Shown here piece after piece: positions 1 through 10,900 of a DNA stretch of 64,000 nt (its first letter is position 1; each line of letters begins with the position of its first letter). Made by a program: the position numbers and the translations under genes. The DNA lies in assembly GCF_932526225.1 (NCBI RefSeq), contig NC_064046.1:6805219-6869218 (forward strand), read 5' to 3'. Below the pieces are notes generated by a model. That model worked only from the letters and a program-made list of their open reading frames with translations. It made no database searches and had not been told where the DNA came from. The stretch is from Nematostella vectensis (taxonomy: Eukaryota > Cnidaria > Anthozoa > Actiniaria > Edwardsiidae).

Positions 1-176
1 AAACAGTACAATTTACAAAACAGCTCAGTAATCAAACCAGAATACCGAATAAGATTTACCAAAACAGTACAATATACAAAACACCTCAGTAATCAAACCA
101 GAATACTGAATACTGTAAGATTCACCAAAACAGTACAATATAAAAAAACCCTGAGTAATTTTAAACCAGAATACTG
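1..176. repeat. Tandem repeat, about 60 bp x 3
   Basis: Three diverged head-to-tail units each contain ACCAAAACAGTACAAT, then CAGTAATCAAACCAGAATAC or a close variant. The array probably continues left of the window. It lies in what should be a RANBP9/10 intron. Confidence 0.75.
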
Positions 177-272
177 GCTACAGTATTCAGCTGCTCGATT
201 TCAGGCCAGATAGGCGGGGATTTTGCTGTTGGTCGCCATGGGATCATCCTTGGTAATAGCATACTAGATATA

Positions 273-289
273 TTTAGGCACTGCCTAAA
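273..289. repeat. Transposon-terminus-like near-palindrome
   Basis: TTTAGGCACTGCCTAAA is palindromic except at its centre. It matches the outer ends of the giant inverted repeat at 13617 and 26509, where the same core is also followed by a GCG. It is probably the end of another, diverged member of that element family. Beyond it, 309-365 and 374-430 are diverged tandem copies of each other (GCGCT.TACA..T.TGATCGTGCTATA). Confidence 0.5.
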
Positions 290-1009
290 GCGACCTTCAC
301 ACTAATAGTGCGCTCTACAGATGAGATCGTGCTATATATAAATTCTCTAACTACACACTTTCCACACTTAAAATGCGCTTTACAAATATGATCGTGCTAT
401 ACACAAATTCTCTAAATTCAAGACACAATTCAGGACATTGGACAAATGTTTTCAGTTTCTATATTACAGTATATACACTAGAGAAATTATTATCAGGAGA
501 TACAATCTTTAATCTATTATATATTATATATATCAAAATAATATTTTTTCATCAACCAACCCAGGTTTACGAAATCACTTGGATTTACAAAATATAAAAA
601 TGTTAGGTTTGAGCAATTAACAGGCCGGCAAATGATCCATGCCTGCCCCCCAAAAAGCACACTGTAGGCCTGCAAATGATCCTGGCCAGCAAATGACCCC
701 CCACAAAAAAAAAAAAAAACATAGCAGGCCCATAAATTATCCCATAACCATTTGCGGGCCGGTACAGCAATCCTTGTGATTTCAAAACTATTAAATTGTA
801 TTTGTATAATTGAAGCATACTGTAAAAAAACACACTCAATAAAAAGGCTTGTAAATTTTTATAATTCATTCATGAGTTATAAACCTTCCAAAAGAGATCA
901 GAACAACACATGCTTCTGATAAATTTCGATAAACAGCTGTCAAACACTACTATATAAGCATTGGACTCAATAAATCTGATTGGGATGTGAAATAGGAAAC
1001 TAAAAGCTT

Positions 1010-1260
1010 TAAATTTAGGTGCATGAATCTTTGCCGAAAGTAAAAGGAAAAGATTTCAACCGGGAATAGTCCGTATAAATAACACTAGCAATCAGGCGCA
1101 TTGTTTGGATGTACGCTTGCCTTAAAACCAATTTCAAATATATATTTTTTAATATTCACATTATACAGGATTTGCCTCTGTTATTTAGTGTGCCAAGTTT
1201 AAATCTGATTTTATCCAAAATAGAATAGGAAATACAGGGAACAGAACAGGCAATTTCAGT
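1010..1260 (-). repeat. Dispersed repeat, copy 1 (inverted relative to copy at 45020)
   Basis: The reverse complement of this stretch matches 45020-45250 with scattered substitutions and small gaps. Shared blocks include CTGTTCCCTGTATTTCCTAT and GAGGCAAATCCTGT. No coding function is recognised. The open frame over part of it is not long enough to argue for a gene. Confidence 0.6.
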
Positions 1261-1885
1261 TATACTTATTGTTTTGATAATCTCTATACTGTGAACAGAA
1301 CGAACAAAAGCATTCTCCTGATAAAAACATTTGTATTCACCTGAGCCACACTTCTCCATGCCAGATTCAAGAGAGTCCATATTAATTCACCATATTAATT
1401 AATTAACCTGTGTCATCTCGACAAGTCCCTCTAAAGTTGAGTCATCGTCTTTTGGTTTCCTATTCAACAACACACCTAATTTGTAATTTTGTGCCAAATG
1501 CCATGGTTTCTTGAAGGCTTTTGCCTTTTATAAGTTCACCTTCCATAGGGATCGGAGTTCACCTTAGACGGCTGAACTAACATTCGTTTATTTTCACAGT
1601 GTTTTATAGTACTATAACTGTATAAGTTTGTTTAGCAAATGATGAATAAAGAAAATTTAAATATTTTTTTCTGTACTTGCACGCGTTCCCACATTGGCAC
1701 CTTTCAATTTTCGGCCAATAGAGAGAGAGAGAGAGAGAGAGTAACAGCAGACATCGGAGAAGCACAGGAATCCCATCGTGACCACGAAAGCTTTATCGTA
1801 TAGCTAGACCACTTTTCTATGACTATGGGGCTTCGCAGGGGCTCCGCTATGACTGGAGCTAATGATTATTTGATGTACTTTTCAG

Positions 1886-1987
1886 CCAAACCTGTACCCA
1901 ACAGTAGGGCTTCAAACACCTGGTGAGGTGGTGGATGCTAACTTCGGACAGCTTCCTTTTGTCTATAATATAGAAGAAGAGATGAAG
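1886..1987 (+). CDS. RANBP9/10: RANBP9/10 exon a: end of SPRY domain
   Basis: Thirty-four codons, phase 0 at both ends. The acceptor is TGTACTTTTCAG and the donor AAG|GTACAA. It encodes the conserved SPRY ending [19 protein letters not shown] and the start of the linker to LisH. Confidence 0.93.
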
Positions 1988-4900
1988 GTACAACAGAAAA
2001 CTACATTCAACTCTCTGCTAAATTAAACTTTCCCAAGCTCCTCTTGTATCAGCTCTTTTGAAAATAGGCTTGGATACCTTTAAAATTGAAGTTTTCACCT
2101 AACTTTGTAATTGTTTTGTTTTGTTTTTCAGGTCTGCTATAAATCATAATATAACCATAATAATACCATATAACCAATAACCATAATATAGATACTTCCA
2201 GTATTTAACAGTTGATTACCGATACAGTTTATTATCAGAATAACAGGAACAAATTGAAATAAACTTCTGGAGAATGCAAATCCCCAAAACAATATAATAT
2301 ATACAATTTTTTTTACGCTGGATATCCCTTTTTTACAGAAAAAAAATATTTTTTAACAAAAACAAATATATACAAATGTATATTCCTTCACAGGCGTCCT
2401 AGGGGCGGACCATTTGACTTTTGAGGGGGGGGGGATTTTGAAAAGCAAAGCATTTAATGAACACTCCCTTACTGTGTAAATAAGTTAACTGCGTAAAAAA
2501 ATTAAAATATCATTTACTTGCAGTTTGCAGCCTGACATTCCACTAGCATGTTTCGTGGTTTATGAAATACAACATTACAGTACACTATTTTTTAATAATG
2601 TGCAAATAAAAAAGCAGACATTTTTTTCCTTTTTTTCTTTGTTTTATAGTTATCTAAATATTTACACATACTGATTATGTTGTTTCCAGGAAATCAGCAT
2701 GTTCACTCGTAACACAATAGAGAAATACCCAGTGTGTGACAAAGAAGGCATCTGGCAAACCACTTTACAGAAGTAAGTAGAAGTCAAAGTTTTTGGCTGC
2801 TCAACCTCTTCCACTCCGTACAGCACAGCCTCTCCTGCCATTGAAAATTGAGGCAGATCCTGCCACTGTTTTACATTTCAGAGTCACACAAAGCATCCTT
2901 TGACATCAGCTCCTGTAATTCAAACAAGTAAATCATCTAATGGGCAATTCCACATGAGAAGTGTAAAAATGCTTTTTTGGAAAAGCAGCTTAGTTTGAAA
3001 ACAATTGCAATAAATCATAGCTAAAATACTTGAATTTGTCAAAAAACAGAGAATTTAGGCCAGATGATTACTCAGGGAGGTACCCTTGGGTCAAAATGTT
3101 TAAAACTTTTATGCAGCTCAAATTGGCACTATGAGTACACCATGTTTTTACACAAAAATAAAAATGAAAATAAAATGGTGATATATGAAAATACTTTTCA
3201 TTAATATGGAGTTGTTTCATGATAAGCAGTCTCTGTCAAGGTGTGGGGGTGTGATAATTTATATTTTTGTTGTTTTCGTTACGGACGTTACATCAGAAAT
3301 GGTTACGGACGTTACATCAGAAATGGTTACGGACGTTACATCAGAAAAAACACAGTTTTGTTTTCTTTAAAACCAACTGAACAGGAATCTTCTCATGAGC
3401 TCTGGCAATCTTCTGAATTAGTTAGGGGGTGCACAGTATATGCAAAGATATTTTGGCTATGTGTTTATTTTGTAGCTGTAAAAGTGTTACAGACGTTACA
3501 CAATTAGCGTTACGGACGTTACACAAATAGCGTTACGGATGTTACAATGCATTTGCTTTCACTAAAAAAAGAAGTAATAAATAGTTTTATTGGCTGCAAA
3601 GATGCTTCATTTAAGAATGGCTTCAAAGTAACCATAAAATATTATTTATTACATTGTAGGTATTAACCATCATGCTTAAAAATTATTTCATGTGGATGTT
3701 AAGGACGGATGTTAATGTAACGGATGTTAATGTAACTGAATGCCAAATTTCTAAGCAATTTAGGTGAAGCTTTATCTCATAACTAACTTTTGTTTTACCA
3801 CCAAAGATTTGGCTTTAACTAATATATTTTTAAATCACAAGGGGACAAATCACAAAAATTGCCCTCTGAATGTAACTTCCGTAACAAAGAACTGCCCTAA
3901 TACTTTCAATCAAATATTGAAGTAACTTAACTTTTAATTTAAATCAGGGATATGTTTAAAATGTTATTCTACAGCTTGTCATCAGCTTGTAGTTTAAGCC
4001 ATGGATAAGCATACTATATGAATGAATAATTGTGTTGGCCGATGTGATTTGCATGGACTGTGTTAACTTTCCCAATCAGTGGAATAAATTTATAGTTTCT
4101 TACACTTTTAACAAAATGGTGGCTGACAGAGCCCTTATCCACGAGAGCTTCTCTTACCTGTATTTATTTTACAGGATTGTCTCAACTTATCTAGTCCATC
4201 ATGGCTACTGCGCAACTGCAGAAGCATTTGACAAAAGCACCGGGCAGTCATGCCCAGAGGATCTTGCTTCTATCAAAAACAGACAAAGTGGGTACACTAC
4301 TGTATTCGTAGCAAACAGACAAAGTGGGTAAACTACTGTATTTGTAGCAAACAAAGTGGGTACACTACTGTATTTGTAGCAAACAAAGTGGGTAAACTAC
4401 TGTATTTGTAGCAAACAGACAAAGTGGGTACACTGTATTTGTAGCAAACAGATAAAGTGGGTACACTACTGTATTTGTAGCAAGCAGACAAAGTGGGTAC
4501 ACTACTGTATTTGTAGCAAGCAGACAAAGTGGGTACACTACTGTATTTGTAGCAAACAGACAAAGTGGGTACACTACTGTATTCGTAGCAAACAGACAAA
4601 GTGGGTACACTACTGTATTTGTAGCAAACAGACAAAGTGAGTACACTACTGTATTTGTAGCATACAAAGTGGGTAAACTACTGTATTTGTAGCAAACAGA
4701 CAAAGTGGGTACACTTCTGTATTTATAGCAAACAGACAAAGTTGGTACACTTCTGTATTGGTAGCAAACAGACTAAAAGAGGAACAATACAGTATTTGTA
4801 GCAAACAGACAAAGTGGGTGCACTACTGTATTTGTAGCAAAGAGACTGTTTACTTCAAGTCAAAGGTACTTTATTTGTAAAATAGGCTGTTTACCGTATT

Positions 4901-7900
4901 TGTGGTGGGATAAACAGACGAAATGGGTTGTTTACTGTGCTTTTAAAGCTGTATTACTGTTTTTGTAATGGGATAATATTGGAGCTGCAGCACACAAAAG
5001 GGACATGCACGACAAAGCAGGGTCATAGCAGGAGAAGGGGTCCAGAAATCTGTTGTCGTTTTTTCATACAAACACTGTATGGAAAGCATTGATGCCTACG
5101 TAGGATAGGTGTGTGATCTTTTCTGGTTGTTATTTATTTTTTTATTTTTCAGGAATACAGAAATTGGTGTTGGCTGGTAGAATAGGGGAAGCAATAGACA
5201 TGACGCAGACATTGTACCCTGGACTTTTAGAAAGAAACCCCAACTTACTGTTCCTACTCAAATGTCGTAAATTTGTGGAAATGGTTGGTGGACATGATAG
5301 TGAGGTACGCCCATCTGCGCACAGCCCTCGGGCCAGCCCCAACGTGAGCCCCACCCATTCCTATGGGGCGGGGTCTGTTAGTAGTGTTGGGATGTCGTCT
5401 AATGGGATGGTCAGTAATGGAGTAGATAATGGTGTTGCTGAAGATGAGGATGCACCAATGGAAATGGAGGACGGGGACGAGTCAACCAGTAGTAGTAGTG
5501 TCATAAATGGCGATGCGCCTACAGATGAGGTCACCTTAAGTCCAAGGAGGAGTGAGTGATACATACCTACTGTATAATAGGCCATTAAAAACAACTTGTC
5601 GGTGCAAAATGGTGATTGGAAAATGGCAGTTCTACCACAAAAAGAAACTTTGGAATTTGATATGTTGTTATCAAATGCAGAAAAAAAACGTGTACTGTAC
5701 AATCAATACTTGTAAGTCATTCGTTTGGTTCTCGCTATCACCTCAAATACTTACAAATGGAGAGTGCACCTTTTGGTTTTAGAGCTACCATTTTAAAATT
5801 TGCCATTCGCTGTTTGCACTGACAACATTTTTAGAAATAGGTACAGTACATATTATACCATAATGATACGAATAAGGGACCTACCATTCTTCCTAGATGA
5901 GGTTGAGGTGCTGCGTCTTGCGGGCTCAACCTTTAGAGTTGTGATGACACTGAAACATTTTTTCTACTTCCGTTCGCCGTTCTTTGCCCAGACGTATTTA
6001 TTTTCTTAAAAAGGTTTAGTCAACCACATTTTGTTATTGGTTTCATTCAAAGTTGGAAGACCAACCATTTGTAGAAATCTCTAAATCAGCCGATGGAAAT
6101 GGAAGCTTCCTTACGTTTGTCAAAGAGAAGGTGACACAAAATTATCTTTTGCACATTTTGACAAATTGACTAGTTAGTATAGTAGCGTAATATCCCAACA
6201 ATAATTCCTCCAATTTTCTATACTTGATTTAAACGGAAACCTGATTTTTGATCCTTTTAAAATGAGCAATTTTGGCAAATTTTCGCATGAAACAGGCGAC
6301 CGAATATCTAATTTGCATATCACTTGTGACGTCAAGAGTTTTACAAGTGGGTGATAAACATTAGACATTCCCATACAAAATAGGACCCCCCTCACCCAAA
6401 ATACACATATAATTGATCGTGGAGCCGAATCTTCCCCAGAAAACACCTGAGTGTAACCTGAGCAAAGTATCCATAAGGAATCCTGCAGCAATTGGAGCGG
6501 TGATTTTTATTAATATATTTTATAAGCTTTTAAACACCATTTGCGCGCGAATCACCCAACTTTTCGGGTGAACACTCCTTTTTCGATCACAATTGTGATC
6601 AAAGCAACATTGTAAATAATTGCGAAACGATATAACAAGGCAAAAAGTAACGCATCTATATTTCTACAAATCAGAATGCATATTTTGAAAGCGCATATGC
6701 TTTCAAATGATACAGAGAAAAAAATTTTATCATTTTTTGGTCCAATTTATTGCGAGCTGTCACAAGAACAAAACACGCTCTTAGAAGAACATTTTTTACG
6801 CACTAAACAATTCACTTAATAATGAAACCAGGGAAGCAAGCTATAAATCATCTACACAAAGAGGTAAAAAAAAGTCAAGATATCAAACTCAAAGACACGA
6901 CTGAAATCTAGAATCTAAAAAGTAGGTTGAAATGCGAGGACTAAAACTCAACAAAGAGTGAACGGCAAAAACACTCGATTGTATTTAATTCTCTTTTAAT
7001 AAACAAACAAACAAATGCAGTAGATGGTAATAGCATTGTAATCCCTGAATAGTTCTAATGTTTTTTAAAGAAAAACTGCCATCAAGACTTGGTATATGTG
7101 AAAGGGAATGCACAACAATCGCACAAATGTACATTTACTAGCAAAACAAAGCGTACGGTGCGATAAGAAAACTTGCACCCTTCACCGTCTTTTCTTGGCT
7201 CTAAAAAAAAGGACTGATTATTGTCGATAATTCGACCGTTCGTTTTGTAGAGAAATATCATTCTTTAAATTAATGAATAAAATCCTGTTGTCAATCGGCG
7301 CGGTAAAACAAACTATTTCGCTTTTCCCTTTTGGCAATTTCTTGTACTTTGAGGCTAAATAGTGAATCAGATTATTACAGTTGCATGTGGTTCTTTCAAC
7401 ATTTTTCACCCCGGGGTGCCGTTCGAAGGTGAACTGGTATTTTTGCGAGTTTACTAACTTTAGTGAAGTTGTTCGCCCCGTCTTGGTTTTATGGCCGTTC
7501 GCATTCGCACGTGGAAGAAATCGTATGTCTACAACTCAGTTTGCGAATAAAAATGCATTGAAATTAAGTCCAATCCAATAGAACTAATAATCAAATAATC
7601 AAACCATTCCTCCTTACCGGTAAAAATTAAGCGTAGTGCTCAAAACAAGCCAAAATAAAATTCATTTGCTTGAATGACCCGATCGACTCGAACTGGTAAA
7701 CACCCCAAAGATGTCTTTTCATTTCCTTCACTTCATGTTTCGATTAAATCCCTATCTTAGAAAAAAATTATTCTTGGATCCATTGTTTGAACTTTGTAAT
7801 CATTTTTCTTTACCAAGTCTAGAAAAGCGAGGAAATAGAAAAAATGCAAGAGATATGCTCGTCTTGCTCATCTTTACAAATCTACAATAGCAAGCGAAGT

Positions 7901-10900
7901 TCGACTGGAACCCTATCAAGTGTGTACAACTCTTGACGTCAGCCAATCAAAAAAAGTCGCCAAGACAAGACATTTTCAAACACGATTACAAAAATTCCTG
8001 TAATCAATAAGCGCAAAGGCATTTTTAAAACTAAACATCGATAGCGATATGTATTTTTCGTGTCATGGTCTCTTTAAGAATGACAAAATGGCGGCTGACA
8101 AAGACTTCAGTTCCCTTGACTCTTTATTGTCGACAGACTCTCCCGATACCTGCTCCCCACGACAGCATTGTTGTGGAAATCGTGCGACACTAGAAAAGAT
8201 CTTGACATTCGGTCGCTACCTGCAGACCATGAGCCTTCAATTAAAACAGGAACATGGCCGGAATGAGGCTAACAAGAAAGCCCTAGAGGTAGGTTACAAC
8301 ACGTATAACTCCGTGTAGAATGTCTGTCCTCATCAGCCAGGACACTATTACCAATATATGAATTATTATTATATGCACCATTATTGTTGACGGAAAGCTG
8401 CCGAGCAATACTGTTGCTGTTTGGACGCAAATTTAGGTGGTGCTGGCGGGTGTTGAGATAAGTGTAATAGGTGTGCCTTTTCTCTTGTCATGCATCATAC
8501 GCCAGTAACCCGTGAACTTATTCTGCAAATTCTGGCCATGTGTTGAGGCTGTTTGCATACATTTTTGCTTCAACTCCCGCCAGCAGTCCTGGCTGATACT
8601 GGCACTGTCTGCCAGAGGCTGAAAAAAAAATACCTTGAGGAAACGCAAATGAGATTATTATAATATTAATTCTCATCAAACAAACATAGTTGATTTACAT
8701 ATGTGCTCTACATATCTACAGTTTAGTTCTTTGACGTCATTAACACGCATGCGTACAGTAATCAAAATCATCCCACATGGATCTAGTCTAACGTTTTTAA
8801 GGTATCACGAGATCAAATACTCTGGTCTTTTGGTGTAGGGTCTATTCCTGCGCTAATTAGGTTGCTGCCTTCTATTTGTTTCCCTGGTGGAAACTAGCAG
8901 ACAAGCATCTGCATCTGAGTTTATCTCATGCACTGATGTAGAGGGAAACTTAGAAGACAAAAGATTCTTTTGTCTTTTTCTAAATTTCCCTCATTATTAA
9001 TGCATGAGGGAAATTTAGAACCATCTATTGTTTTCGAGGGAATTTCGCTAGTAATTGTCCCTCAGAAAACAAAAGAATCCGAGGTGATCATGGTATTACA
9101 ATAAAACAATGTAAAATAGCGTTTTCTTTATTGCATGTCACATAATCTCATTGCATCACAGGAGGCGTTTAGCCTGCTGGCATATAGCGATCCATGGTCT
9201 AGTCCAGTGGGGTATCTTCTTGACCCTGTCCAAAGGGAACACATCTGTGCCTCATTAAACAGTGCTATTCTCGGTAAGCCTTAAGTTGACTCCTGAAATG
9301 TAACTTACTAGTTTGTAAAATGTTAGATCCTTGCTCTTTGTTTAATATGTGAGTCTCTTTGTCTGTCTCTGTTTAGAGGAGTCTCTGTCTTTTTATGTTT
9401 AGAGTGCTGTAATACTGTAAGTGAAACCATTTGTCTGTTTATGTTTACAGGGCTTCTAGAATTACGCGAAAAAAAAAAACTCAAAATTACGCGGGATTCT
9501 TTGCTAAATTACGCAGAAAATCAATCATAACGCGCTAAATTACGCGGGATTTTGCAATACATTTTTCTTTAAAAATCAAAATTTTGCGGGATTCTTTACT
9601 TAATTAAGCGCTAAATTACACTGAATATCAACTGTTACGCTCAAACTACATTTTGTACCGAAGGAAAGCACGAAATAACGTAGAAGGTTTATTTTTTGCG
9701 CGAAAATATCTTAGGCAGGTTTTCATTGGCTCCTAGCCACCAGCCAATTAAAAATATTTTATTATTAGTCATAGGCCTTCGCGGTTTAGCAGAGAACGCC
9801 TAGTCATTTTATTAGTTTTCGAAATTCAGTTCGAAATATCGCACTCTTACGAAGAATATCTGTCTTTTTTACGAGAAAAAAGACAGATATTCTTCGTAAG
9901 AGTGCGAAGAATATCTTTTGTGTTGGTGGGGTTAGTGTTTACATGTTATATGTATTCTAAATTCAGCCTTCCCATTTGACTTCAAAGTTCTTTGTATAAA
10001 CAATATGATAGCATAAATAGATCTTATTGTATACTTTGCACTTGCATTAATACAATAAAAATGCCATAACAATGAAAACAATTATACAGTGCTGATATTA
10101 CAGTATCGTTATGTTTGGTCGTAACAGAAAATATACCCCTGAGAGATAGAACATTGAGAGGGTGATCAAACGATTTTAAGATATGATAACATTAAAGCAA
10201 ACGCATTTCATTTATGAATTCTTACGGTTACAGCTCTGCTGTGACTTTGTGTTCTATGCCAACCTATGCCCATTCTCCCCCAAAGAGATGATATTTGATG
10301 TTTGACTACTAAAATAATATAGATACATGACACTAGACTCTTTATGAAATATATCCTGAAATATTTAAGGATTTTTATATAGCCCTCTCATTTGACCCAA
10401 AAATATTTTTGTCTAAACAATATGACGGCATAGAGGTCTTGTTGTTTACTTTGAGCTTACAAGTGAAAAAATGAACACCACAAAGAATGGAAATAATTAT
10501 TTTGTTTATAAAGATGACTTCTGGTTGTAACAGCCATACTCCTAACAGATAGTACATTGAGGGCAGTCAGCAATTTTTAACCCCAACCCCCATTTACTTT
10601 TGTGCCCACCAGGAAGGCTGGTGTTTCTTACCTTTCTTACCCCAATCAGTGTTATAATATGGCATTTACACATTCTTACATATGCTTTTATCATAATTAA
10701 GGGGGGCTCAAATGGCAAATTGCACATGCAGTCCATAGGTATCCCAGTTAACCCTACACGCAGGGTCTAATTAGTAATGTAATGCTGAAAGTGAAACTGT
10801 CTGTCCATGTTTAGAGTAATGTTATACTGTGAGACTCTTTGTCTGTTTATGTGTAGAGTACTGTGCTACTGTAAGACTGTCTGTTTATGTATAGAGTACT

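Noticed and set aside
4333-4739. Minus-strand frames with Cys-Tyr-Lys-Tyr repeats
   Set aside because: Reverse reading of the donor-derived minisatellite; not a gene.
6585-6600. Perfect 16-bp palindrome GATCACAATTGTGATC
   Set aside because: It resembles a bacterial CRP/FNR-type operator, but the window is eukaryotic and a single 16-bp palindrome in AT-rich DNA is not strong evidence.
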